From the NCBI GenBank assembly GCA_016705325.1, contig JADIYJ010000027.1, positions 248,001-312,000 on the forward strand: a stretch of DNA of 64,000 bases, read 5' to 3'. Below the pieces are notes generated by a model that made no database searches, was not told where the DNA came from, and was given only the letters and a program-made list of their open reading frames with translations. This stretch comes from Pseudomonadota bacterium. Its GTDB lineage: Bacteria; Pseudomonadota; Gammaproteobacteria; Steroidobacterales; Steroidobacteraceae. Within the stretch, counting starts at the first letter, position 1. Each line of letters begins with the position of its first letter. Position numbers and translations under genes: made by a program. Positions 53,118 through 60,888 of the stretch are shown here, piece after piece.

Positions 53118-53821
53118 CGTACGATCCGCTTTCGGCGCACTCTTGCAGCTTGCTCGAGGCTCGTCGCGATGCGCCAGCCACGGGCGCGCCAATCGGCAAC
53201 CCCCTGTTCAAGCCGGTGCGCCCTGAAGCCACGCTCACGCAACAGGGTCACCGCGTCTACCGCCATCACGCAGTACGGCCCACGACAGTAGGCGACAACT
53301 TCGCGCTCTTTGGCGTCCCGCAGGCGTGTCTTGAGATCAGCCAGTGGGATGGAAAGCGCGCCGGGAATATGGCCTGCCTGGTACTCCTCGACCGGGCGAA
53401 CGTCGAGGACCGTAGCCTCGCCGGTCCTGACACGGCGTATCAGTTCTTCGCCGCGCACCTCTTCGAGCACGCCCCGTTGCTCCATGAACGCACGTGTCAC
53501 ACGCTCGATTTCCGCGAGGCGCGACGTCGCCAGTTGACGCAGCGCGACAAAGAAGCGGCATACCTCCTCGTCGGCGGAACGATATTCAACGTACAGACCT
53601 TTCTTCGCTGCGGTGACCAGTCGGGCCGCACGCAGCACCTGGAGATGCTGCGAAGCGTTGGCGACGGAAATCGCTGCCTGGTCAGCCAGTGATTCGACGG
53701 TGCGGGGTCCTTGGCATAGAAGGTCCAGCAGTTCCAGCCGCTTCGGGGCAGAGACTGCCTTGCCGACCCGGGCAAGCTGCTCATAGACGTCGTTCTTGAA
53801 CTGGCGAGTTGACCCGGGCAC
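53114..53821 (-). CDS. ArsR-type regulator fused to a rhodanese domain
   Basis: This 235-residue protein has an N-terminal ArsR winged helix (about residues 15-95, recognition region ISVANASQHLQVLRAARLV) and a C-terminal rhodanese domain (about 125-220). The rhodanese has VLDVRPVEEYQAGHIPGALSIP and active-site loop YCRGPYCVMA with Cys. Such fusions are thought to sense sulfane sulfur through the rhodanese cysteine. GTG 53821 is the only start that includes the whole DNA-binding domain. It heads the operon MFS-DsrE-desulfurase and probably autoregulates it. Confidence 0.9.
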   Translation of the reverse strand: MPGSTRQFKNDVYEQLARVGKAVSAPKRLELLDLLCQGPRTVESLADQAAISVANASQHLQVLRAARLVTAAKKGLYVEYRSADEEVCRFFVALRQLATSRLAEIERVTRAFMEQRGVLEEVRGEELIRRVRTGEATVLDVRPVEEYQAGHIPGALSIPLADLKTRLRDAKEREVVAYCRGPYCVMAVDAVTLLRERGFRAHRLEQGVADWRARGWRIATSLEQAARVRRKRIVR

Positions 53822-53827
53822 GAGCTA

Positions 53828-53856
53828 AGTATTCAATAGAACACTGGATCAGTCAA
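53828..53856 (-). promoter_or_regulatory. Candidate sigma-70 promoter of the ArsR-rhodanese operon
   Basis: On the minus strand TTGACT (53856-53851) and AATACT (53833-53828) are separated by 17 bp, a good match in spacing to a sigma-70 promoter. The -10 element ends only 6 bp before the GTG start, so a transcript from it would be leaderless or nearly so. Alternatively the true start codon or promoter is elsewhere. Confidence 0.35.
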
Positions 53857-53904
53857 TTGCCGCAGCCGCGGCTGATCGAGCGCTCACCGCCAGCGGGAGG
53901 AGTG

Positions 53905-54242
53905 ATGACGATGTCCGCCAGCAACTCGGTTCGACGCCGACTGGAAGCGCAAGGCTTCAATGGACTCGACGACGCCGCTATAGAGGAAGTCGGTCCCTGG
54001 CTGCGGTGGTCACCGGCACCCGACCGTTACCCTATCAAGGTCCCCAGCGCCGATTTGCCTGCGGTATCGCGACGGTCTGGCTGGTTGCCACTGGCTGGGC
54101 GTTTCACTCAGGAGCCGCCATGCTGGGGTACGCCCTTGGAATCCCGCTGATTCTGGTAGCTGCTCTCGTCAGCGTCACGCACATCTGCATTCCATCGCTG
54201 ATCTACAACACGCTGATCAAGCCGCGGGGCATTGCGGCGTGA
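53905..54242 (+). CDS. Small membrane protein of unknown function, frameshifted near 54003
   Basis: The ATG at 53905 has a good GGGAGGAG ribosome binding site. The N-terminal part (RRRLEAQGFNGLDDAAIEEVGPWLR) continues, after a shift near 54003, in another frame. That frame encodes about 75 residues with two TM helices (IATVWLVATGWAF and IPLILVAALVSVTHICIPSLIY). The segment is reminiscent of YgaP- or DUF4395-type membrane domains found beside rhodaneses, but I cannot assign a family with confidence. It is divergent from the ArsR-rhodanese operon. Confidence 0.6.
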
Positions 54243-54377
54243 GTGTGTGGCAAGCGCGCGGCGCGGCGCGCCGGAGACCGGCGGCGCCCGGTACATATAT
54301 TAGAAAGCATTCATTTATTGCCGCGGGCGTGCTACACAGGTGGACGGGTCCACCCGCATTCCCCGAGGAATCCAGCC

Positions 54378-54941
54378 ATGACGCGCAATCACCGTTCAAC
54401 GTCGCCCCGCTTTCCCCGCCGCCGACCATCGGTACCGGTCGCCCTCGGCCTTGTCGTTACTGCGTCGCTCGTCGGCTCCGTCGCACAGTCCGCCGAACCG
54501 GCCGTCATGTCAGGCGAATGGGGGCCCGCCGCCTGCGCCGCCTGGAATGCAGACCCGGTCCTGACCAAGGACCTCGTCGACAGCGGCTGGATCAAGAACG
54601 ACAAGGGCCGCGGCTTCAAAGTGCTGCAGGTGTACCGTTCGGACTGTGACGACAAGCCGACGATGGAATTGCGCGTGGCGCTGCAGGATGGCAAGGCGCA
54701 ATGCGTCTATGGCGGGCCCGTGCAGACGCACCAGCTCGACCACGGCGCGGACTACGTCATGCACGCCACCAGCAAGCGGTGGCAGGAAATGGGCGCCGGC
54801 GAGTACGGCGCAATGAAGGCAATGATGCTCGGACGCCTTTCGTTCAGCGGCCCGTACGGCGAGGCGATGGGAAACATGAAGCCGTTCGGCAATTTCCTGC
54901 TGCTCGCGGGCAAGGTGCCGGGCGACACCAGTTGCCCCTGA
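54378..54941 (+). CDS. Periplasmic SCP2-like (sterol-carrier-fold) protein
   Basis: This 187-residue secreted protein has a long signal peptide (cleavage near VAQSA/EPA). The mature part includes FKVLQVYRSDC, VALQDGKAQCVYGGPV and a C-terminal helical segment with MLGRLSFSGPYGEAMGN, which resembles periplasmic SCP2 sterol-binding-fold proteins of sulfur-oxidising Gammaproteobacteria. Several cysteines (AACAAWN, DCDDKP, QCVYG, TSCP) could form disulfides. A lone ATTAG half-site lies about 75 bp upstream. A lipid- or sulfur-binding role is possible; the assignment is tentative. Confidence 0.6.
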   Translation: MTRNHRSTSPRFPRRRPSVPVALGLVVTASLVGSVAQSAEPAVMSGEWGPAACAAWNADPVLTKDLVDSGWIKNDKGRGFKVLQVYRSDCDDKPTMELRVALQDGKAQCVYGGPVQTHQLDHGADYVMHATSKRWQEMGAGEYGAMKAMMLGRLSFSGPYGEAMGNMKPFGNFLLLAGKVPGDTSCP

Positions 54942-55004
54942 CCGACACCCCGCCGGAAGTAACCGCCGCTGACGGTGATTAAGCCGCCGCTGCCGTAGGA
55001 CGGC

Positions 55005-55256
55005 TCAGGCCGGCTTGCCAGCCTCGAGCTCGGCGAGGCGCTGCCCCAGGGCCGCGAGCTTCTCGCGCGTCCGGCGCAATACCGCGCTCTGCACGTCGAA
55101 TTCCTCGCGGGTCACGAGGTCGAGCCGGGCCAGCTGCGACTGCAGCACACCCTTGAAGTTCTGCTCGAGGTCGCGCCGCAGGGCGCTCACGTTCTCGGGC
55201 ACTGCGCCGGCGAGGCGACGGGCCAGGTCATCGATCATGCGGGGGTCGAAAGCCAT
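55005..55256 (-). CDS. ubiK: UbiK, ubiquinone biosynthesis accessory factor (YqiC/BMFP)
   Basis: This 83-residue protein has the BMFP pattern: an amphipathic N-terminal helix (MIDDLARRLAGAVPENV) and a C-terminal coiled coil (VTREEFDVQSAVLRRTREKLAAL). UbiK helps assemble the cytosolic Ubi complex under aerobic conditions and binds membranes. The ATG at 55256 gives the normal length. It is divergent from glnK, a neighbourhood seen in many Gammaproteobacteria. Confidence 0.9.
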   Translation of the reverse strand: MAFDPRMIDDLARRLAGAVPENVSALRRDLEQNFKGVLQSQLARLDLVTREEFDVQSAVLRRTREKLAALGQRLAELEAGKPA

Positions 55257-55423
55257 GGTGACTGTGGAGTGCGTGGACGACGCTCGTAGTGTAGCGGCCG
55301 GCGCGAGTTCCGGCAGGTGGCCGATGGCGTGATTCGGTGCACGGCACCCCGGCAGCGCTCCATCGTGGTGCATCGCGTCAGGCCGAACTGACGAAATCCG
55401 CGATCAGGGCGACTCGCAACCCG

Positions 55424-55439
55424 TGGCACGCTTCCTGCA
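55424..55439 (+). promoter_or_regulatory. Sigma-54 promoter of glnK-amtB
   Basis: TGGCACG-CTTC-CTGCA matches the sigma-54 consensus (-24 GG, -12 GC) with correct spacing and lies 53 bp before the glnK start. Nitrogen-limitation control by NtrC is therefore expected. NtrC sites were not resolved in the remaining 170 bp toward ubiK. Confidence 0.75.
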
Positions 55440-55491
55440 TTGAGGGTCTCCGACGTTCACGCGCGACTCGGGTCGCCCCGGGAGACCCTCG

Positions 55492-55830
55492 ATGAAGCTC
55501 ATCACCGCCGTCATCAAGCCTTTCAAGCTCGATGAAGTGCGCCAGGCGATTGCCGACATCGGCGTGCAGGGTGTCACCGTGACCGAGGTCCAGGGCTTCG
55601 GCCGGCAACGCGGCCACACCGAGCTCTATCGCGGCGCGGAGTACCGCGTCGACTTCCTGCCCAAGACCAAGATCGAAATTGCCGTCGACGACACGATCGT
55701 CGAGCAGGTCATCGAGGCCATCACCAACGTCGCCCGCACCGGCAAGATTGGTGACGGCAAGATCTTCGTGACCCAGCTCGCCCAGGCCGTGCGCATCCGC
55801 ACGGGTGAGGCCGGCGCGGATGCCGTCTAG
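55492..55830 (+). CDS. glnK: PII signal transduction protein GlnK
   Basis: This 112-residue PII protein has the T-loop GFGRQRGHTELYRGAEY with uridylylation Tyr51 and the conserved FLPKTKIEI strand. The C-terminal RIRTGEAGADAV is normal. It senses 2-oxoglutarate and ATP/ADP and gates AmtB. Linkage to amtB (63 bp downstream) and the sigma-54 promoter identify GlnK rather than GlnB. Confidence 0.93.
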   Translation: MKLITAVIKPFKLDEVRQAIADIGVQGVTVTEVQGFGRQRGHTELYRGAEYRVDFLPKTKIEIAVDDTIVEQVIEAITNVARTGKIGDGKIFVTQLAQAVRIRTGEAGADAV

Positions 55831-55893
55831 GGACGCCGCTTCGGATCACCACCACGCGACCTGCAGCAAAGACTCATCGACAGGAGAACACCA

Positions 55894-57273
55894 GTGAAGA
55901 CCTTGACCGCCGCGCTCGCACTGGGCGCCATTCTTGCGCCCGCCTTAGGGCTGGCCCAGGACACCCCCTTGCCCGACAAGGGCGACACCGCCTGGATGAT
56001 GACCTCGACCGTGCTGGTCATCCTGATGACCATCCCAGGCCTCGCGCTGTTCTACGCGGGCATGGTCCGCTCGAAGAACGTGCTGTCCCTGCTCATGCAG
56101 GTGTTCATGACGTTCTGCCTGATCGCGATCCTGTGGGCCGTCTACGGCTACAGCCTCGCCTTCACGAACGGCAACGACTTCATCGGCGGCTTCGATCGCC
56201 TGTTCCTGCAAGGGCTGACGACGAGTTCGGTGGCGGCGACCTTCAGCAAGGGTGTCTACCTCCCCGAATTCACCTGGTTCATCTTCCAGCTCACCTTCGC
56301 GGCCATCACGCCCTGCCTGATCGTCGGCGCCTTCGCCGAGCGCATAAAGTTCAGCGCCGTGCTGCTGTTCGTGACGCTATGGTTCACGTTCGCGTACCTG
56401 CCGATGGCGCACATGGTCTGGTGGTGGGCCGGCCCCGACGCGTACACGGACGCGGCCGCAGGCGCGGCAGCGGCCGAGACCGCGGGCTTCCTGTTCCAGA
56501 AGGGCGCGCTCGACTTCGCCGGCGGCACGGTCGTGCACATCAACGCGGGCATCGCCGGCCTGGTCGGCGCCCTGATCATCGGCAAGCGCATCGGCTACGG
56601 CACGAGCGCCATGCCTCCGCACAACGTTCCCATGGTGATGATCGGCGCCTCGCTGCTGTGGGTCGGCTGGTTCGGCTTCAACGTGGGCTCGGGCCTCGAA
56701 GCGAACGGCTTCACCAGCATGGTGTTCGCCAACACGATCCTCGCAACGGCGGCCGCGGCGCTGGCCTGGTCGTTCGCCGAGTGGATCCACCGCGGCACGC
56801 CGACGATGCTCGGCGCGGCTTCCGGTGCGGTCGCGGGCCTCGTCGCGATCACCCCGGCCTGCGGCTGGGTCGGCCCGATGGGCTCGATCGCGATCGGCAT
56901 CGCCGCGGGCCTGCTCTGCCTGCTGGCCGTGGTGGGCCTCAAGTCGAAGCTCGGCTACGACGACTCGCTCGACGTGTTCGGCGTGCACTGCGTCGGCGGC
57001 ATCCTCGGCGCGCTACTCACCGCCGTGTTCTGTGATCCGGCCCTCGGCGGCACGGGCGTGTACGACTACGTCGCCAACGCTGTCGCGCCGTACGACATGG
57101 CCGCGCAGTTCAGGGCGCAGCTCTGGGGCGTGCTCACGGCCCTGGTGTGGTCCGGCGTGGTCGCCACGCTCGCCTTCAAGCTGATCGACCTGACGATCGG
57201 GTTGCGCGTGACGGAAGAGGCCGAGCGCGAAGGCCTCGATACCGTGTCGCACGGCGAGCGCGCGTACAACTGA
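55894..57273 (+). CDS. amtB: Ammonium transporter AmtB
   Basis: This 459-residue protein has a signal peptide-like first segment and eleven TM helices. It carries the Amt signature FAGGTVVHINAG with the conserved pore His. The second pore His in FGVHCVGGILG and TIPGLALFYAGMVRSKN near the start are also present. The start is GTG at 55894 behind CAGGAG. It forms a nitrogen-regulated operon with glnK. Confidence 0.93.
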   Translation: MKTLTAALALGAILAPALGLAQDTPLPDKGDTAWMMTSTVLVILMTIPGLALFYAGMVRSKNVLSLLMQVFMTFCLIAILWAVYGYSLAFTNGNDFIGGFDRLFLQGLTTSSVAATFSKGVYLPEFTWFIFQLTFAAITPCLIVGAFAERIKFSAVLLFVTLWFTFAYLPMAHMVWWWAGPDAYTDAAAGAAAAETAGFLFQKGALDFAGGTVVHINAGIAGLVGALIIGKRIGYGTSAMPPHNVPMVMIGASLLWVGWFGFNVGSGLEANGFTSMVFANTILATAAAALAWSFAEWIHRGTPTMLGAASGAVAGLVAITPACGWVGPMGSIAIGIAAGLLCLLAVVGLKSKLGYDDSLDVFGVHCVGGILGALLTAVFCDPALGGTGVYDYVANAVAPYDMAAQFRAQLWGVLTALVWSGVVATLAFKLIDLTIGLRVTEEAEREGLDTVSHGERAYN

Positions 57274-57284
57274 CGGTGTCTGTG

Positions 57285-57346
57285 GAAGGCGGCCGGTTCC
57301 TGGTCCGGTCGCCTTCTCCCCCGCTTGCGGGCGCCCCGGCGCCCGC
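57285..57346 (+). terminator. Tandem hairpins after amtB
   Basis: Two stem-loops follow the amtB stop. The first is GAAGGCGGCCGG paired with CCGGTCGCCTTC (57285-57296 with 57305-57316, one wobble pair). The second is GCGGGCGC paired with GCGCCCGC (57327-57334 with 57339-57346), followed by TTCTTCTT. Together they are a convincing rho-independent terminator for glnK-amtB. Confidence 0.7.
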
Positions 57347-57430
57347 TTCTTCTTGCGCTAAATACTTGAACTCGGTCAGGTTTTCGGTGCCCGGTGAGCA
57401 GGTCCCGCAACGAGGCTGCTGCTACACTTC

Positions 57431-57536
57431 AAGGGGTCAGGGGATAGGGGTTAGGGGATCGGGGTTAGGTCAGAATGGAACGCTTCGCGGTAGCGTCTGG
57501 TCCGACTAACCCCTAACCCCTATCCCCTGACCCCTT
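57431..57536. repeat. Perfect 27-bp inverted repeat with internal hairpins (REP/BIME-like)
   Basis: Arms 57431-57457 and 57510-57536 are perfect reverse complements, G-rich on one side (AAGGGGTCAGGGG ...) and C-rich on the other. A second pairing (GGGGTTAGGTC with GACTAACCCC) and a small ACGCT ... AGCGT hairpin lie inside, so the 106 bp could form a cruciform. It lies between the amtB terminator and the DUF4124 gene, ending 16 bp before its start. It is composed of repeated GGGGATAGGGGTTAGG-type units, typical of dispersed intergenic repeats. Confidence 0.75.
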
Positions 57537-57552
57537 CCTCCCGGAGAGCGCC

Positions 57553-58014
57553 ATGCAAAGGTTAATTCTGCTAGTCGCGTCGCTGCTCGCGCTGGGCTCC
57601 GCCCAGGCGAGCGAAGTGTTCGTCACCAAGGATGCCCAGGGCCGGCCGATCTATACCGATCGCCCCGACAGCCTGCCGGCGCAGAAGGTCCAGGTCGCGA
57701 GCCAGTCCACCGACTCGGTGGCGGCGCAGCAGCAGTACGCAGAGAAGTTGCAGTCGTACTCCGAAGGCGACAAAGCGCGGGCGGAGGCGGCGAGGAAGTC
57801 GGTCGACTCGCGGCAGGCGAAGGAGCTCTCCGCCACCGACAAGGCGAAGCGCTGCCAGGAGTCGCGCACGCGCTACCAGAACATGATGAACGCGCGCCGG
57901 CTCTACGAGCCAGGCTCCTCGCCAGACGAGCGCCGTTACCTCGACTCGAATGAGATTGATGCAGCGCGCGCGGATGCGAAGAAACTGATGGACGAGTTCT
58001 GCGCGGGGCAGTAA
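57553..58014 (+). CDS. DUF4124-domain periplasmic protein
   Basis: This 153-residue protein has a signal peptide (cleavage near SAQA/SEVF). The DUF4124 core (EVFVTKDAQGRPIYTDRP) is followed by a charged helical C-terminal region with possible coiled coil and paired cysteines (KRCQES, EFCAGQ). DUF4124 proteins are common, uncharacterised envelope proteins of Gammaproteobacteria. It lies 4 bp before a dehydrogenase gene. Confidence 0.85.
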   Translation: MQRLILLVASLLALGSAQASEVFVTKDAQGRPIYTDRPDSLPAQKVQVASQSTDSVAAQQQYAEKLQSYSEGDKARAEAARKSVDSRQAKELSATDKAKRCQESRTRYQNMMNARRLYEPGSSPDERRYLDSNEIDAARADAKKLMDEFCAGQ

Positions 58015-58018
58015 AGCT

Positions 58019-58934
58019 GTGACTGGCGCGCACGTCGGATTCGCGGGCCTCGGTGCCATGGGCCGGGGCATGGCTCGCAACCTGCACAAGGCGGGGCTGC
58101 TGCGGGCCGTCTGGAACCGCACGACAACGCGTGCCGATGAACTCGCCGCCGAACTCGGCGTCGCCGCGGCTGCAGACCCGGCTGCGCTCGCGCGCGATTG
58201 CGACGTCATCGTGCTCTGCGTGGCGGCCGACGACGACGTGCTGGCCGTCGTCGACGTGCTGCTGCCAGGCTTGCGCGCCGGGGCACTCGTCATCGACTGT
58301 TCGACTGTCAGCGCCGACACGGCCCGTGAGGCTGCACGCCGCCTGGCGGCGCGAGGCGGCGAATTTCTCGACGCGCCCGTGAGTGGCGGCGTCGAAGGCG
58401 CACGCGACGGCACCCTGGCCATCATGGTCGGCGGCACCGAGTCGGCTTTCGCCATGGCGCAACCCGCGCTGCAGGCCATGGGCCGCACGGTCACGCATTT
58501 CGGCCCCAGCGGCGCTGGCCAGGCTGCCAAGGCAACGAACCAGATCATGTGCGCCGGCGTCATCCAGGCGGTGGCGGAAGCGATGGCGTTCGCCAAGTCG
58601 CAGGGCCTGCCGCTGCCGCAGCTGATCGAAACGCTCGGTAAAGGCGCGGGGTCCAGCTGGTACTTCGTGAACCGCGCGCCGAATGTCGTGCGCGATGCAT
58701 TCCCGGCGGGCTTCCGCGTGCGGCTGCACACAAAGGACCTGAAGATCTGCCGCGACATGGCGGCGCAGTTCGGCGTGGAACTGCCGGTGGTCGAGGCGAC
58801 TCTTGCGCAGTACCGCAGAACTGATCGCGCGGGGTCACGGCGACGAGGACATCTCGGTGCTGTTCCGCCTGAAGGACGCGCTGTTCACTGCGGCCGCCGT
58901 GCAACCCGGCGGAAAGACCAGCAGGCCCGCATGA
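58019..58934 (+). CDS. 3-hydroxyisobutyrate dehydrogenase / tartronate-semialdehyde-reductase family protein, frameshifted near 58815
   Basis: This NAD(P)-dependent beta-hydroxyacid dehydrogenase of about 304 residues has the N-terminal FAGLGAMGRGMA Rossmann motif. DAPVSGGVEGARDGTLAIMVGG is the substrate loop, and GAGQAAKATNQI carries the catalytic lysine (Lys in AAKATN). The last 40 residues (ELIARGHGDEDISVLFRL ...) are in another frame; the shift is near 58813-58820. The start is GTG at 58019. The stop overlaps the algZ start (ATGA). The hydroxyacid substrate is not determined. Confidence 0.87.
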
Positions 58935-60068
58935 GCGTCCCGGCGGCCGCGCCGGAACGCAGTCGCGTCGACGAACGCGATTTCTTCCTGCCCGACTTCT
59001 GCGAAGCCGCCTGCCGTGCTCGCAATCGTGCTGATCGCGGCGCTGCTCGGCTTCGTGCTCGCGCTCGCACGCCAATCGGGTCACGGCACGTTCTGGTTCG
59101 ACCTCGCGCGCACAACGGCTTTTCTGCTCTGGGCCGGGCTGCTGTGTGCTGCGATGCTGTGCCGATCGCGGGCGTGGCTCGCCGGCAAATCGCTGCGCGC
59201 GAGTATCGCCTGGTCACTGGCGCTGATGGTCGGAACGGTGGCCGTGTTGTCCGAAGCGGTCTACCAGCTCGGCCGGCTGTGGACCGTCCGGCTCGGCGCA
59301 CCGTCCGCCATCCTCCCGATTCGCACTGGTCGTTCGTGCTGCCCAACGTGATGATCGCCGCCGTGGTTGGCGCGATGACGCTGCGTTACTTCTACGTTTC
59401 GCAACAGTGGCGCCGCTCGGTCGAACTCGAGGCCCGCGCGCGCATCCACGCGTTGCAGGCGCGGATCCGGCCGCATTTCCTGTTCAACAGCATGAACACG
59501 ATTGCAGCGCTCACGCGCTCGAACCCGGTGCAGGCCGAGGAAGCGATCGAGGACCTGTCCGACCTGTTCCGCGTCAGCCTGAGCGATGCGCGCGCCCAGA
59601 TCACGCTGCAGGAAGAGATCGAAATCGCGCGCACCTACCAGCGAATCGAACAGCTGCGTCTCGGCGACCGGCTGCAGGTGCGCTGGGACGTCGGCGCCCT
59701 GCCGCCCCGCTGCATGGTGCCCAGCCTGCTGCTGCAGCCGCTGCTCGAAAATGCGATCGGGCACGGCATCGAACCCTTGCCGCAGGGGGGCATCGTCGAC
59801 ATTCGCGGCCGCCTCGGCGAAGGCGCAATCATGCTCGAGGTGACCAATCCGAAGCCGCCGGGTACGCCGCCGCCGCTGCGCGCCGCGGTCACCGGATGGC
59901 GCTCGACAACATCCGCCAGCGGCTGGACCTGGCCTTCCCGGGTCGCGCGACCGTCGAAGTCAGACGGCCGGGGACCGCTTCACGGTCCGGCTGCGGTTCC
60001 CACGCGCCGAGGACGAATCTGCCGCCCCGGCCGCAGCGCCGAGGGGCGCTGCCGCGCTGCCTTCGTGA
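58931..60068 (+). CDS. algZ: AlgZ/FimS-like sensor histidine kinase (LytS-type), multiple frameshifts
   Basis: The reconstructed protein has DFFLPDFCEA at the start, four TM helices (one is VLAIVLIAALLGFVLALA) and a His_kinase domain with IRPHFLFNSMNTIAAL carrying the phospho-accepting His. An HATPase part has LLLQPLLENAIGHGIEPL and MALDNIRQRLDLAF, and the end is VRLRFPRAEDES. The frame changes near 59010, 59325, 59890 and 59975. It is followed 37 bp later by algR. AlgZ/AlgR pairs control surface polysaccharide, motility and virulence functions in pseudomonads. The multiple shifts look like sequencing error. Confidence 0.82.
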
Positions 60069-60105
60069 CACGCGGCCCGGTCCATCGGACAATCCCGGTC
60101 CGCGC

Positions 60106-60882
60106 ATGGACGAAGACACCCCCTCCCCCGCCGATTCGGAAAAGCTGCGAGCGCTGATCGTCGACGACGAGGCGCCGGCGCGCGAGCGGCTGCGTCGCCT
60201 GCTCGAGGAGCTGGGAGACGTGACGATCGTCGGCGAAGCCGCCAACGGCGCCGAAGCGCTCGACCGCTGCGCGACTCTGGATCCAGACCTGGTGCTGCTC
60301 GACGTGCGCATGCCAGGCATGGACGGCATCGAAGCCGCCCGCCACCTGGGCGCACTCGACGAACCGCCGGCGGTCATCTTCACGACCGCCTACGACGAAT
60401 ACGCGCTTGCGGCGTTCGAGACCGAAGCGGTCGGCTACCTGTTGAAGCCGGTGCGCCGCGAGAAGCTCGCGCGCGCCGTGCGACATGCGGCACGAGTGGC
60501 GGGCCCGCAGCTCGCACGCCTTGCCGAACAATCGCAGCTTGGCCGCCGCCGCACGCAGATCTGTGCGCGCCTCGGCGAGCAACTGCGGCTCGTGCCCATC
60601 GAGGACGTGCTGTATTTCAGCGCCGGCCAGAAGTACGTGACCCTGCGGCACCGCGGTGGACGCGAACTCATCGACGAATCGCTGCGCGCGCTCGAACAGG
60701 AATTCGCGCCGGACTTCATCCGCATTCATCGCAATTCACTGGTCGCGCGCCGCTACGTGCAAGTCGTCGAGCGCAGCCCCGAAGGCCATCTGTTCGTGCG
60801 ACTCACGGACGGTAACGAAACCCTGCAGGTCAGCCGCCGGTACGCGGCGGAGGCGCTGCGCCAGATCCGCACCGGACACTGA
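60106..60882 (+). CDS. algR: AlgR/LytR-family response regulator
   Basis: This 258-residue regulator has a receiver domain (LIVDDEAPARERL, phospho-acceptor Asp in LVLLDVRMPGMDG, FTTAYDEYA, LLKPVRREKL) and a LytTR DNA-binding domain (about 150-255; DVLYFSAGQKYVTL, FIRIHRNSLVARRYV). It pairs with the AlgZ-like kinase upstream. The order algZ-algR followed by hemC-hemD agrees with other Gammaproteobacteria, here with a transporter gene in between. Confidence 0.9.
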   Translation: MDEDTPSPADSEKLRALIVDDEAPARERLRRLLEELGDVTIVGEAANGAEALDRCATLDPDLVLLDVRMPGMDGIEAARHLGALDEPPAVIFTTAYDEYALAAFETEAVGYLLKPVRREKLARAVRHAARVAGPQLARLAEQSQLGRRRTQICARLGEQLRLVPIEDVLYFSAGQKYVTLRHRGGRELIDESLRALEQEFAPDFIRIHRNSLVARRYVQVVERSPEGHLFVRLTDGNETLQVSRRYAAEALRQIRTGH

Positions 60883-60888
60883 GATTCC

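Noticed and set aside
54299..54314. Another ATTAG-N6 site upstream of the SCP2-like gene
   Set aside because: Only one half-site matches (second half TTCAT); too weak to list as an operator.
59407..60882. Apparent kinase-regulator fusion frame over algZ and algR
   Set aside because: The first part is a shifted shadow of algZ; the regulator has a clear own start at 60106.
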